From positions 1 to 64,000 of the forward strand of contig NZ_JAEFCD010000018.1 in assembly GCF_016405965.1 (NCBI RefSeq): a stretch of 64,000 nt of DNA, read 5' to 3'. Below the pieces are notes generated by a model. It saw only the letters and a list, made by a program, of their open reading frames with translations. It did not search any database and was not told the origin of the DNA. Shown here piece after piece: positions 40,650 through 50,915 of this stretch. A program made the position numbers and the translations under genes. This DNA is from Alteromonas sp. IB21 (GTDB taxonomy: Bacteria > Pseudomonadota > Gammaproteobacteria > Enterobacterales > Alteromonadaceae). Every line of letters begins with the position of its first letter. Position 1 is the first letter of the stretch.

Positions 40650-43600
40650 CTACTGCTCCCCTTTACTATGCACGAGTCGATAGAGTACAGGCAGCACTAT
40701 CAGTGTTAGCAAGGTTGACGATATTATCCCACCGATGACCACTGTGGCCAAAGGCCGTTGCACCTCTGCGCCAGTACCCACGTTGAGCGCCATGGGCACG
40801 AACCCAAGGCTTGCTACCAATGCAGTCATCAGTACCGGACGCAAACGTGTCAACGCGCCGTCAATAATCGAATTGATTAAGTCGCCAGTTTCATCCAATC
40901 TTTGCCGGATAAACGACAACATCACCAAGCCATTGAGTACCGCAATACCCGACAGAGCAATAAACCCGATTGCAGCAGAGATTGATAACGGCATATCCCG
41001 TATCCAAAGCGCAAAAATGCCCCCTGTTAACGCCAACGGTACGCCAGTGAAAATAATCAGCGCATCTTTAAACGAACCAAACGCAATAACGAGTAATGCC
41101 AGGATCAAAAAGAGTGTGGCGGGTACCACAAGACTCAACCGTTGACTGGCACTTTCTAGTTGCTCAAATGTGCCGCCGTAGTCCAACCAATAACCTGAAG
41201 GTAAGTCGACATTTTGTGCAATTTGTTGTTTCGCTTCATTCACAAATGAACCCAAATCACGCTCACGCACATTGGCTGTGACGACAATCCGGCGCTTACC
41301 ATTTTCTCGGCTAATTTGGCTGGGTATGCTGGCAAACTCAAGTTGGGCAACCTCTGAAATTGGGACGTAAGCCCCCTCACCCGTCATAATCGGAATGCTA
41401 CCCAGTGCATCTAGATTATTGCGAATACCTTCCGGGTAACGCACCACAAGTTCAAAACGCCTGTCTCCTTCAAATATAAGCCCCGCTTCTTTCCCGCCAA
41501 TGGAAGCACTTAACCACATTTGTAAGTCAGTGACGTCCAAATTGTAGCGAGCCAACGCATTAGGTTTCGGGTTGACGGTAAAAATGGGAATTTCATCCAC
41601 TTGCTCTATACGCGCATCAGCCGCTCCTAGTACATCTTGCAATACCGCCAAGATGTTAATGGCGGTCGCTCGCAGCGTTGTTAAGTCATCACCATAGATC
41701 TTAATGCCCAAGTCAGCGCGTACACCGCTGATGAGCTCATTAAAACGCATTTGTATGGGTTGGGTAAACTCATAATTATTGCCGGGCATATTTTGTAAGT
41801 CGCGTTCTAACTGCTCTACAAACTCTGCTTTGGACACTTCAGGGTTAGGCCATTGGTCATGTGGTTTTAGCATGACAAAAGTATCGGTCACATTGGGCGG
41901 CATGGCGTCAGTCGCGACTTCCGCCGTACCGGTTTTAGCAAAAACCGTTTGTACCTGTGGATATTGCATAATGGTTTGCTCTAGTCGTTTTTGCATATCC
42001 ACCGCTTGCTCAATGCCAGTGCCAGGGACGCGCATAGCGTGAAGGGCAATGTCACCTTCATCCAGTTGAGGCACAAATTCAGTACCCAATCGCATCCCTA
42101 ACCACATGCTTATCACGACCAATCCAGTTGCGACGATCATGACCAACCAGCGCAATTTCAGCGCCCACAATAGAACAGGACGGTAAACAGATTTAGCGCC
42201 TATGATAATCGGGCTTTCTTTTTCACTCACCTTACCTGACATGAACATCGCGACCGCTGCGGGCACCAGTGTGATAGAAAACACCATCGCAGTCAGTAAA
42301 GCCAAAATAACAGTTGCCGCCATGGGGTGGAACATTTTGCCTTCTACGCCAGTTAAACTAAAAATAGGGATATAGACAATCGTGATGATCATTACCCCAA
42401 ATAAACTGGGACGTATCACCTCATTGGTCGCCTCAAATACGACTTCCAGTCTTTCTTTTAATGGCAACACCGCACCTGTTCGCCGCTGTGATTCACTTAA
42501 TCGCCGAATGCAGTTCTCGACAATGATGACAGCGCCATCGACAATCAAACCAAAATCAAGTGCCCCCAAACTCATTAAGTTGGCGCTAACGCCCGTTTGT
42601 ACCATTCCTGTAATCGTCGCCAACATCGCTAGGGGGATGACCGCAGCCGTGATGATGGCCGCTCGCACATTGCCCAAGAGTAAAAACAAGACCACGATGA
42701 CAAGCAATGCCCCTTCCACTAGGTTTTTTCTGACGGTATCGATCGCTTTATCCACCAAAGCTGTGCGGTCATAGACCGTTTCAATCAGCACCCCGTTAGG
42801 TAAACTAGTTTGGATTTCATCTACTTTATCAGCGACGGCCAAGGCAACGGCTCGCGAGTTTTCACCAATCAGCATCATCGCTGTACCTAGCACGGTTTCT
42901 ACCCCTTCGCGCGTCGCAGCGCCGGTGCGAAGCTCTTTGCCTATGGCAACCTCAGCAATATCACCAACCGTCACAGGAGACTGGTTTGTGAGTGTCACCA
43001 CCACTTGGCTAATGTCATCGATAGAGGATAACTGCGCCTGTGATCGCACCAGTATTTGCTGGCCGTTTCGCTCTATATACCCTGCCCCTTGGTTCGCATT
43101 ATTGCGTTCAAGTGCTCGCAGCAAGTCATCTGTACTAACGCCATAGTTCAACATTAATTGAGGATCCGGATTAATATGATATTGTTTGGTGTATCCACCA
43201 ATGGCATTGACCTCAGTAATTCCCTTTACCAAGGCCAGTTGCGGCTTGACTACCCAGTCATGCAATTCACGCAACGCCATGGCATCAAACGCTCTTCCGT
43301 CTGACGTTTTGGTGCCAGGTTCAGCGCTCAACGTATACATGTAGATTTCGCCGAGTCCCGTAGCAATCGGCCCCATTTCTGGCTCGATACCTTGGGGCAG
43401 TTGACTTTTAATAATGCCGAGGCGCTCATTAATAAGGTTTCTGGCAAAATAAAGGTCAGTGCCTTCCTCAAACACAGCGGTCACTTGTGATAGACCGTAA
43501 CGAGATAGCGAACGTGTATAATCCAGGTTAGGCAAACCCGCCAAAGCAGTTTCAACCAAAAAGGTGATGCGTTGCTCGGTCTCAAGTGGCGAATAGCCTT

Positions 43601-43760
43601 GTGCTTGCGTGTTGATTTGCACTTGAACATTGGTGATATCAGGGACGGCATCAATGGGGAGTTTTTGATAGCTAAATAAACCAAACCCAATCACGATAAA
43701 GCTTAGCATCAAAAAGATCCCGCGCCTTTCAATCGACGTGCGTAAAATGGAAGCTATCAT
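40650..43760 (-). CDS. czcA: CzcA-type heavy-metal RND efflux pump (module 1)
   Basis: This 1036-aa inner-membrane proton antiporter exports divalent metals through CzcB and CzcC. It has the RND order: TM1 (LMLSFIVIGFGLFSYQ), periplasmic PN/PC domain 1 (GPIATGLGEIYMYTLS), TM2-6 with ALDFGLIVDGAVIIVEN, which carries the two Asp and the Glu of the proton relay typical of HME-RND pumps for Zn/Co/Cd, TM7, periplasmic domain 2 (NYEFTQPIQMRFNELISGVR) and TM8-12. It is full length and starts at ATG 43760, 61 bp after czcB. The closely related pump at 47721-50855 is a paralogue. Confidence 0.95.
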   Translation of the reverse strand: MIASILRTSIERRGIFLMLSFIVIGFGLFSYQKLPIDAVPDITNVQVQINTQAQGYSPLETEQRITFLVETALAGLPNLDYTRSLSRYGLSQVTAVFEEGTDLYFARNLINERLGIIKSQLPQGIEPEMGPIATGLGEIYMYTLSAEPGTKTSDGRAFDAMALRELHDWVVKPQLALVKGITEVNAIGGYTKQYHINPDPQLMLNYGVSTDDLLRALERNNANQGAGYIERNGQQILVRSQAQLSSIDDISQVVVTLTNQSPVTVGDIAEVAIGKELRTGAATREGVETVLGTAMMLIGENSRAVALAVADKVDEIQTSLPNGVLIETVYDRTALVDKAIDTVRKNLVEGALLVIVVLFLLLGNVRAAIITAAVIPLAMLATITGMVQTGVSANLMSLGALDFGLIVDGAVIIVENCIRRLSESQRRTGAVLPLKERLEVVFEATNEVIRPSLFGVMIITIVYIPIFSLTGVEGKMFHPMAATVILALLTAMVFSITLVPAAVAMFMSGKVSEKESPIIIGAKSVYRPVLLWALKLRWLVMIVATGLVVISMWLGMRLGTEFVPQLDEGDIALHAMRVPGTGIEQAVDMQKRLEQTIMQYPQVQTVFAKTGTAEVATDAMPPNVTDTFVMLKPHDQWPNPEVSKAEFVEQLERDLQNMPGNNYEFTQPIQMRFNELISGVRADLGIKIYGDDLTTLRATAINILAVLQDVLGAADARIEQVDEIPIFTVNPKPNALARYNLDVTDLQMWLSASIGGKEAGLIFEGDRRFELVVRYPEGIRNNLDALGSIPIMTGEGAYVPISEVAQLEFASIPSQISRENGKRRIVVTANVRERDLGSFVNEAKQQIAQNVDLPSGYWLDYGGTFEQLESASQRLSLVVPATLFLILALLVIAFGSFKDALIIFTGVPLALTGGIFALWIRDMPLSISAAIGFIALSGIAVLNGLVMLSFIRQRLDETGDLINSIIDGALTRLRPVLMTALVASLGFVPMALNVGTGAEVQRPLATVVIGGIISSTLLTLIVLPVLYRLVHSKGEQ

Positions 43761-43820
43761 GCTAAACCTCCACGATTGCTCACTTGCTTTATGAGCTGAA
43801 ATAGACTGTTGATAGAGGCG

Positions 43821-44759
43821 TTAGTGATCATGACCCGCCTCCGATTTCTCTAAGTCTGCTTTAATCAAATAGCTATTGGTCGCAACTACGGACTCGCCTT
43901 CGGTAAGCCCTAGGAGCACTTCAACACGCGTTCCATCCGACATGCCAAGTTTGACGGGGCGAGGTGTGTATTCGTCATAATGCTGAACAAACACCACTTG
44001 ATTGTCTTCGTATTCTTGAACCGCAGAGACGGGTACAAGGAGACTCGCGGCTTGAGTGGCAGTGGTCACCTTTGCTTTCACCAAGGTACCTAACGGCCAG
44101 TAACCGTCACTATTATCAAGTGCAACGTTGGCAAGCGAGTGAGGGCTGCCATCTACCGACGGTGTTAGGTAAGCGATAGTCGTGACTTGACTAAAATCAG
44201 CATGGCTAAGTCCAACACGTTGGCCGACTTTGATTTCACCCAGTTGCTGTGAAAATACGGTCAGCTGCGCCCAGACGTTTTTATAGTTAGCCAACGAAAA
44301 TAGCACCTGTCCGTTAGACAGCTCACCGTTGTTTGCATGCCTGGCAATCACACTGCCATCAAAGGGCGAGGTAATCGAATAGCTTTTTAAACTTTCATTC
44401 GACTCGACAATCGCTAGCACATCGCCTTTTTTTACCTTGTCACCTATGTTGACGTTAACGCTTTTTATCACGCCATTAAATCGTGCACGAATATGGCTAA
44501 GTGAGGCGGGATCGGCACTAATTCGACCGTAAAGCGTGGTTGAAACAGCAAGTTCTCCTGGAAAGGCTTGTACAGTTGTGATCCCATTTTTCGTTGCTGT
44601 TGTGGTGCTCATTGTCACCACTTCATCCGAGTGACCTTCTTCACCATGGTCATCTTCACCCGCAAATAGCGCGGTGCTATGAATTACTAGCATTAAGGTA
44701 GTGGCCAAGGGCGTTAGGTGTGTTAATTTGCGGAAAATGTTTAATTTGTTCATCGTCAT
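43821..44759 (-). CDS. czcB: CzcB-type periplasmic adaptor (module 1)
   Basis: A membrane-fusion protein that links pump and outer-membrane channel. It has a signal sequence (up to about residue 33), a His/Asp-rich start of the mature protein (GEDDHGEEGHSDE) that probably binds metal, the lipoyl-like halves RARFNGVIKSVNVNIGDKVK and SITSPFDGSVIARHANNGEL, a beta-barrel, and a His-rich end (AGHDH). Its start overlaps the czcC stop (TAATG), so the two are translationally coupled. 312 aa. Confidence 0.92.
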   Translation of the reverse strand: MTMNKLNIFRKLTHLTPLATTLMLVIHSTALFAGEDDHGEEGHSDEVVTMSTTTATKNGITTVQAFPGELAVSTTLYGRISADPASLSHIRARFNGVIKSVNVNIGDKVKKGDVLAIVESNESLKSYSITSPFDGSVIARHANNGELSNGQVLFSLANYKNVWAQLTVFSQQLGEIKVGQRVGLSHADFSQVTTIAYLTPSVDGSPHSLANVALDNSDGYWPLGTLVKAKVTTATQAASLLVPVSAVQEYEDNQVVFVQHYDEYTPRPVKLGMSDGTRVEVLLGLTEGESVVATNSYLIKADLEKSEAGHDH

Positions 44760-46129
44760 TACTTCTTATCGAAATGCGCATTACCAGCCGTTCCATCGCT
44801 TGATGGATTGGCGGTGCGCTGAGTTATGAGGGAAATACCCGTCAGCGCTTCTATTTCAGCGCTGCTAAGATGGACTTGCGTAGCCGCGTTGATTAACGCT
44901 AAGCGAGTGTTTAAAAACTCCTGCCGTGTCGAGACCCATTCCAGATAGCTAAATCGTCCATCCAAATACGCGTTTTCAACTAAGTTCAGCGCGTCTTTAA
45001 GCGGTGGAATGACGTTTTGCTGGATCGATTCAACCTCCAATAACGCACGTTGTTGCTCACCCAGCGCTTGGTTGACTGAATGCAATAGATTTCGCACGTC
45101 GCTTTGTTTTTGTTGTTCAATCAAATCAAGCCGTGCTTTTTGTGCTTCATATTCACCTAGATTGCGCTGTTTCTGAAACAGCGGCACACTCACCCCGGCG
45201 ACAAACGCAGTCTCATCGATACCTTGTATCCGGCGGATACCGGCTGACCACTCAATGTCTGGCCTGTTGCCTGCTTGCACTAAGCGAAGTTGGGCTGATT
45301 GAACGCGGCTTTGCTGCGCAAACAAGTCAATATGTGGGCTGTTTTGAATAGCCATTGACAGTGCATTAAAGGAAGCTGTTTCTTGGAAGACAAAGAGTTT
45401 ACCCTCTACTCGCCTAAAGCTTGGATTTGGCTCTCCCCACATGATCGCTAAACTGCGTATGGCAAAGCGAAGGTTTTGCTTGGTCACGTCAACATCAAGT
45501 TGGGATTGAGCAAGTGCTGATAGCGCCCTTTTTTGGTCAAGTAGCGGCGATGCACCGGCTTCCACTCTTTTGGACACGGCCTCAAGGGTATATCTCGCCA
45601 GTGCTTCAGCTTCCTTGGTCACGGCCAATAACGCTTGGAGCGACAGCACGTGAATGTAGCGGCGGTTAAGTTCACCGAGTAAGTCCAAAGTGCGGATTTT
45701 CTTTTCAACATCTTGTTGCTCCCTGCGCGCTGAAAGCACACCCAGCCTGGCGGCAGGTTTGTTGTCGAGCTGTATCACTGATGACAAAGTAAGCGTCATC
45801 TCAAGCTCTTTAAGGCCAGATACCTCACCTGTTCCTAAAAAGTTTTCAAGCTCAACACCGGCGATCAAACCGGGTTTTAAGCCTGCTGTTTTTGTTTCAC
45901 CCGCCAACACTTGTTGTCTGAATTCAAACTCATGCAAATTTGGGTTATCTGCCAATGTGCGTTTGATCGCATCTTCAAGGGTAATGCTTTCACGCATTAG
46001 CGGTGTTTTTGGCTCGTATGAGCGCACGTTAGTCCATACCGAAGACTCGGCTTGGGCGATAATGGGCAGACCGAATATAAGCAGGCACGTGATAGCACGG
46101 GCACGCCCAATTAAAAAAGACGGTTTCAT
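44759..46129 (-). CDS. czcC: CzcC-type outer-membrane efflux protein (module 1)
   Basis: A TolC-like outer-membrane channel of 456 aa with a signal peptide (ITCLLIFGLPIIAQAE). It has the two OEP repeats: ITLEDAIKRTLADNPNLHEF with VSKRVEAGASPLLDQKRALS, and FVAGVSVPLFQKQRNLGEYE with NAYLDGRFSYLEWVSTRQEF. It is the first of the czcCBA genes and overlaps czcB by one base. Confidence 0.92.
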   Translation of the reverse strand: MKPSFLIGRARAITCLLIFGLPIIAQAESSVWTNVRSYEPKTPLMRESITLEDAIKRTLADNPNLHEFEFRQQVLAGETKTAGLKPGLIAGVELENFLGTGEVSGLKELEMTLTLSSVIQLDNKPAARLGVLSARREQQDVEKKIRTLDLLGELNRRYIHVLSLQALLAVTKEAEALARYTLEAVSKRVEAGASPLLDQKRALSALAQSQLDVDVTKQNLRFAIRSLAIMWGEPNPSFRRVEGKLFVFQETASFNALSMAIQNSPHIDLFAQQSRVQSAQLRLVQAGNRPDIEWSAGIRRIQGIDETAFVAGVSVPLFQKQRNLGEYEAQKARLDLIEQQKQSDVRNLLHSVNQALGEQQRALLEVESIQQNVIPPLKDALNLVENAYLDGRFSYLEWVSTRQEFLNTRLALINAATQVHLSSAEIEALTGISLITQRTANPSSDGTAGNAHFDKK

Positions 46130-46201
46130 AGTGAAGTCCTAATTGTCTATTAAAAGCGAACATCGCATGAACGTTTGAATGCGACGTAATCTAAAGAGGT
46201 T

Positions 46202-46579
46202 TTAGGACGTGTATTTGGGTGGTCGTAATAGGCGGTTAATGGCTGCGTCTAAGACGGCATCCAAATAGTTGAAGTTGTGGCCGGACGCGACCTCATTAAG
46301 GTTATTGATGCTGTGATGACTTACCCATTGGGCATGTGAGCCGTGGCAGTGTCCGCAGTGGTGGCAATCGGCAGGATTATGGTGCCCCTTTGCGTCATCT
46401 TTACTGATATCTATTTCAGGGCTTACCGAAGCGTCGCTGCTATGCTCGGCATGATCATGCTCGTATTGCAGGTGCTCAGTGTCTATTGCATGAAAATCCA
46501 ATGAATTAGCGACAGCAGAAAACGACTGAAATACAATCAGCATGATCATGATGTAGCTTGTTCGTTTAAGTTTTTTCAT
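46202..46579 (-). CDS. Small His/Cys-rich exported protein (CzcI-like)
   Basis: The 125-aa protein starts at MKKLKRTSYIMIMLIVFQSF (ATG 46579; the longer frame overlaps the CDF gene and is not needed). After the signal peptide comes a His-rich stretch (YEHDHAEHSSDA, DCHHCGHCHGSHAQW) likely to bind Zn, Cd or Cu. It ends in INRLLRPPKYTS. Proteins of this position between CDF and czcC genes (CzcI-type) are thought to modulate efflux. Two other proteins in the window share the LLRPP end. It lies 22 bp after the CDF gene. Confidence 0.7.
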   Translation of the reverse strand: MKKLKRTSYIMIMLIVFQSFSAVANSLDFHAIDTEHLQYEHDHAEHSSDASVSPEIDISKDDAKGHHNPADCHHCGHCHGSHAQWVSHHSINNLNEVASGHNFNYLDAVLDAAINRLLRPPKYTS

Positions 46580-46601
46580 CTTCAGTAGTCTATCAATTGC
46601 T

Positions 46602-47504
46602 TTACGCCTCGTCACGGCATTGTTCATCTGCAAACTCAAACTCGACTGTCGTATGCTCAAAATTATATTTCTTGAGTGAGCCCTGTACGTCATTTTTAAG
46701 CGTTTGAATATGCTCTGTGGTCACATCTCCAACTAAGACTAAGTGAACGGTCATCACATTGCGCTCGCCATCGAGAGACCAAATATGAAAATGGTGTAAG
46801 TCACTGACGTGTTCATTTGATAACAAATCATCTCGGATGTGTTCAAGTTGCGCTTTATCGGGCGTGGCTTGCAAAAACAACAGTAAGGTTTGTTTTAAAT
46901 TACGGATCACATTGAAAAGAATAAATAAGGTAAAACCGATGGATAAAATGGGATCTAAAATCGCCCAAGGCTTGAACATCAATACAATCGATACGATAAA
47001 TACGGCCACCCAACCCAGGACATCTTCGAGTAGGTGCCAATTGAGCACGCGCTCATTAAGAGAATTTCCTTCACTGAGTTTGTAGGCAGCATAACCGTTT
47101 ACTGCTATACCAAAGATTGACAATAACAACATCCCTTCAGCCTGGGGCATTTCAGGATCAGCCAGTCTGGGAATGGCTTCAAATAGTATCCAAACGGAAC
47201 CAATAGTCAGCACAACGCCGTTAATTAATGCGCCCAGCAGTGAAAACCGTTTATAACCATAGGAAAATGTACGATTAGCATCTTTTTCACTGAGCTTGTT
47301 TAAGCCCCATGAGGTGCCAATAGATAAACTATCGCCTAAATCATGAACAGCGTCCGCCATAATAGCGGTACTGTTCGTTAGCCAGCCACCAATAAACTCG
47401 ATAATGGTGAACACCACATTTAGGAAAAACGCCCAACCAATACGCTTTGACGCATCACTCGAACGTCCATGTGAATGGTCGTGACTATGATTGTGACTGT
47501 GCAT
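46602..47504 (-). CDS. czcD: CzcD-type cation diffusion facilitator (module 1)
   Basis: A 300-aa metal/proton antiporter of the CDF family. The N-terminus is His-rich (MHSHNHSHDHSHGRSSD). Six membrane helices follow, with the metal site HDLGD in TM2 (ADAVHDLGDSLSIG) and HLLEDVLGW in TM5, the family pattern for Zn and Cd. The C-terminal cytoplasmic domain contains VSDLHHFHIWSLDGERNVMT. It exports Zn/Cd/Co to the periplasm, from where CzcCBA removes them. It is first in the module and probably carries its promoter upstream in 47505-47580. Confidence 0.93.
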   Translation of the reverse strand: MHSHNHSHDHSHGRSSDASKRIGWAFFLNVVFTIIEFIGGWLTNSTAIMADAVHDLGDSLSIGTSWGLNKLSEKDANRTFSYGYKRFSLLGALINGVVLTIGSVWILFEAIPRLADPEMPQAEGMLLLSIFGIAVNGYAAYKLSEGNSLNERVLNWHLLEDVLGWVAVFIVSIVLMFKPWAILDPILSIGFTLFILFNVIRNLKQTLLLFLQATPDKAQLEHIRDDLLSNEHVSDLHHFHIWSLDGERNVMTVHLVLVGDVTTEHIQTLKNDVQGSLKKYNFEHTTVEFEFADEQCRDEA

Positions 47505-47681
47505 GATTTAACTTTTTAAACACATGATGTTTTGCTGCTTTACTAAAGTTCATAAAGCCCCTCCCACATATCTAATGTAGTTGCTTGGAGCGTCCTATTC
47601 ATTTTCTTAATAGTATTATCGATTTAGTTACAAAAAAACCAATGACACCATCAACTATTACTTTCCAGCGCTTGTATTTCA

Positions 47682-47706
47682 AAGGTCGATACTAGGAATC
47701 GACCTT
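47682..47706 (-). terminator. Terminator after czcA (module 2)
   Basis: AAGGTCGAT - ACTAGGA - ATCGACCTT is a perfect 9-bp hairpin located 15 bp past the czcA stop; on the minus strand TGAAAT follows, so the T-run is weak. Confidence 0.6.
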
Positions 47707-47720
47707 CTCCATAACCAGTA

Positions 47721-50700
47721 TTAACTAGCGTGATTAATCGCCAATTTAGTTAAATGTCTCCCATACACTATTCTGTAGAGAACTGGTAGAACAACCAAAG
47801 TAAGCAGTGTCGAGGACAAAATGCCGCCAATCACAACAGTGGCCAACGGTCTTTGTACTTCTGCTCCTATCCCTGTATTGAGCGCCATGGGCACAAATCC
47901 AAGGCTTGCAACTAATGCTGTCATTAATACCGGACGCAAGCGAATAAGAGCCCCTTCAACAATGCTATTCACTAATTCTCCGGTTTCTAGCAAACGTTGC
48001 TTGATGAATGACAGCATTACCAATCCGTTTAATACGGCAATCCCAGACAACGCGATAAAACCTACAGACGCGGATATGGATAAAGGCATATCCCTTAACC
48101 AAAGAGACATTACACCGCCTGTTAATGCCAAAGGGATACCTGTGAAGATAATTAACGCATCGCGTATAGAACCAAACGCAATTACCAGCATTGTCAAAAT
48201 CACAAACAACGTAACCGGTACCACAATCGTCAATCGCTGACTCGCACTTTCGAGCTGCTCAAAGGTTCCACCATAGTCGAGCCAATAACCAGCAGGTAAA
48301 TTTACTTCATCATTAATTCTCGCCTGAGCTTCCTCAACAAAAGTGCCAATATCTCTGTCACGCACATTTGCTGTGACAACAATACTACGTTTGCCATTTT
48401 CCCGGCTTATTTGGCTAGGTACTTCTTTAAATGCCAGTGTGGCTAATTCGCTTATTGGTACATGCTCACCAGAGGGCGTGACTATGGGAATGGTCTCAAG
48501 CTGAGTGAGTTCATTTCGAATGTCGTCGGCATATCGCACGACAATTTCAAAGCGTCTGTCGCCCTCAAAAATCATTCCAGCGGTTTTTCCACCTGTCGCA
48601 GCATTGAGCCATAACTGCAAGTCCGCTATATCCAAACCAAAGCGTGCCAATTGATCAGGCTTTGGTGTGACGGTGAAGATTGGAATGCCTTCTACCTGCT
48701 CAAGCCTCGCGTCATCAGCCCCTTCAATCGTTGAAATAACGGACAAAATGTCAGAAGCAGATGCAAAGAGGGTATCTAAGTCATCCCCAAATAGCTTTAT
48801 CCCCAAATCTGCCCTTACGCCACTAATCAATTCATTAAAACGCATTTGTATAGGTTGGGTAAATTCATAATTATTGCCGGGCAAAGTAAACAAGTCCTCT
48901 TCAAACGTTTCCACTAACTCAGCTTTTGTCATTGATGGATCGGGCCATTGCTCCCGAGGTTTTAAAATAACAAACGTATCAGTAATGTTTGGCGGCATAG
49001 GATCGGTGGCGACCTCACCCGTACCCGTGCGACCGAATACCGTCTGTACTTGCTTATACTGCATAAGTTTCGCTTCAAGAGTTTTTTGCATTTCAACTGC
49101 TTGTTCTACCCCGGTCCCAGGGATCCTAATGGCTTGTACTAAGATATCACCTTCATTGAGCTGAGGAATAAACTCCGAGCCTAATTTACTGCCCATCCAT
49201 AAACTGCCGACAACCAAAGCACTCGCTGCTACTACCACTAGCCATCTAAAACGCAGCGCTCCGGTTAAAACAGGACGATAGACTGCCTTTGCACCTTTAA
49301 TAATCGGGTTTTCTTTTTCGCTAATATTTCCTCTCATGAAAATCGCTATCGCCGCAGGCACTACGGTAAAACAAAATACCATTGCGGCAAGCAAAGCCAT
49401 TATCACGGTCGCTGCCATGGGGTGGAACATTTTACCCTCGACGCCAGTGAGCGTGAACAAGGGGATATAAACAATGGTAATGATCAATACACCAAACAAA
49501 CTGGGGCGTATGACTTCATTAGTGGCTTCATAAACAACATTCAGCCTTTCTTTGAGCGGTAGAGTAGCGCCGTTTTGTTTCTGGGATTCGGATAATCGTC
49601 TGATACAGTTTTCAACAATGATAACTGCGCCATCGACAATCAAGCCAAAATCCAGTGCGCCTAAACTCATCAAGTTAGCAGACACATCGGTTTTGACCAT
49701 GCCCGATATCGTGGCAAGCATTGCCAAGGGTATTACAGCGGCGGTAATAAGTGCAGCTCGCACATTCCCAAGCAAAACGAATAGCACAACGATGACAAGT
49801 AAAGCGCCCTCGACGAGGTTTTTCTGTACTGTGTCGATGGTTTTGTCAACGAGGCTTGTTCTATCGTAAACCGCTTCAAGGATAACGCCCTCGGGTAAGC
49901 TTGTTTTAATGGTTTCGAGCTTACTGTCCACAGCTTTGGCGACCGTACGAGAGTTTTCTCCCACTAACATCATTGTCGTGCCAATCACTGTTTCTTGCCC
50001 ATTTAACGTGCCGGCTCCAGAGCGCAGCTCTTTACCGAGGTTGATTTGGGCGATGTCTTGAATTTTTACCGGTACGCCATCAATGATCTTAACAACCACC
50101 TGGCCGATATCGTCGATGCCCTTCAGTTGGGCTTCCGATCTGATCAGTACTTGTTGCCCATTTTGTTCTACAAAACCAGCGCCTTGATTCGCATTGTTGC
50201 GTTCTAGCGCACTGAGAAGGTCACCTGTACTTATCCCAAAGTTTATCATTGCGACTGGATTAGGATTCACATGATATTGCTTTTCAAATCCGCCTATCGC
50301 ATAAACCTCGGTCACCCCCTCAACAAGCGACAATTGGGGCTTAACTACCCAATCATGGATCTCCCTTAATGCCATAGCATCATAGGGTTGACCGTTGTCC
50401 TGTCGCGCCTGAGGCTCAGCACTTAACGAGTACATGTAAATTTCACCCAAGCCTGTGGCGATAGGGCCCATTTCAGGGGTTAACCCTGTTGGCAATTGCG
50501 CCGCGATGGCGGTGAGACGCTCGTTGACGAGATTTCGTGCGAAATATAAATCAGTGCCCTCTTTAAACACGACTGTGACTTGCGACAAACCATAGCGTGA
50601 TATCGAGCGGGTATACGATAAATTAGGCAAACCGGCCAGCGAGGTTTCAACTATAAACGTTATGCGTTGCTCAGTCTCCAAAGGCGAGTAACCTGGGGTT

Positions 50701-50855
50701 GCGGTATTTATCTGCACTTGCACGTTGGTGATATCAGGCACAGCATCAATCGGCAGTTGTTTGTAACTGTACATACCAAAAAAGGCGACAAACAAGGCGA
50801 ACAACATCATGACACCACGGCGCTCAATCGACAGACGGAGTATTCGTGCAATCAT
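47721..50855 (-). CDS. czcA: CzcA-type heavy-metal RND efflux pump (module 2)
   Basis: A second full-length HME-RND pump (1044 aa), clearly paralogous to the one at 40650-43760; long stretches such as GPIATGLGEIYMYSLSAEP and ALDFGLIVDGAVIIVEN are the same. It has the full RND architecture with the DFG...DGA...EN proton-relay motif and the loop NYEFTQPIQMRFNELISGVR. Start ATG 50855 lies 60 bp after czcB. Substrate preference cannot be read from the sequence; the neighbouring CadR-type regulator suggests Cd/Zn/Pb. Confidence 0.95.
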   Translation of the reverse strand: MIARILRLSIERRGVMMLFALFVAFFGMYSYKQLPIDAVPDITNVQVQINTATPGYSPLETEQRITFIVETSLAGLPNLSYTRSISRYGLSQVTVVFKEGTDLYFARNLVNERLTAIAAQLPTGLTPEMGPIATGLGEIYMYSLSAEPQARQDNGQPYDAMALREIHDWVVKPQLSLVEGVTEVYAIGGFEKQYHVNPNPVAMINFGISTGDLLSALERNNANQGAGFVEQNGQQVLIRSEAQLKGIDDIGQVVVKIIDGVPVKIQDIAQINLGKELRSGAGTLNGQETVIGTTMMLVGENSRTVAKAVDSKLETIKTSLPEGVILEAVYDRTSLVDKTIDTVQKNLVEGALLVIVVLFVLLGNVRAALITAAVIPLAMLATISGMVKTDVSANLMSLGALDFGLIVDGAVIIVENCIRRLSESQKQNGATLPLKERLNVVYEATNEVIRPSLFGVLIITIVYIPLFTLTGVEGKMFHPMAATVIMALLAAMVFCFTVVPAAIAIFMRGNISEKENPIIKGAKAVYRPVLTGALRFRWLVVVAASALVVGSLWMGSKLGSEFIPQLNEGDILVQAIRIPGTGVEQAVEMQKTLEAKLMQYKQVQTVFGRTGTGEVATDPMPPNITDTFVILKPREQWPDPSMTKAELVETFEEDLFTLPGNNYEFTQPIQMRFNELISGVRADLGIKLFGDDLDTLFASASDILSVISTIEGADDARLEQVEGIPIFTVTPKPDQLARFGLDIADLQLWLNAATGGKTAGMIFEGDRRFEIVVRYADDIRNELTQLETIPIVTPSGEHVPISELATLAFKEVPSQISRENGKRSIVVTANVRDRDIGTFVEEAQARINDEVNLPAGYWLDYGGTFEQLESASQRLTIVVPVTLFVILTMLVIAFGSIRDALIIFTGIPLALTGGVMSLWLRDMPLSISASVGFIALSGIAVLNGLVMLSFIKQRLLETGELVNSIVEGALIRLRPVLMTALVASLGFVPMALNTGIGAEVQRPLATVVIGGILSSTLLTLVVLPVLYRIVYGRHLTKLAINHAS

Positions 50856-50915
50856 GCTCTCACCTCACCGTTTTTATGGACTTGGCTTTGCTTTTGACAA
50901 TAAATGCGCAGGTAA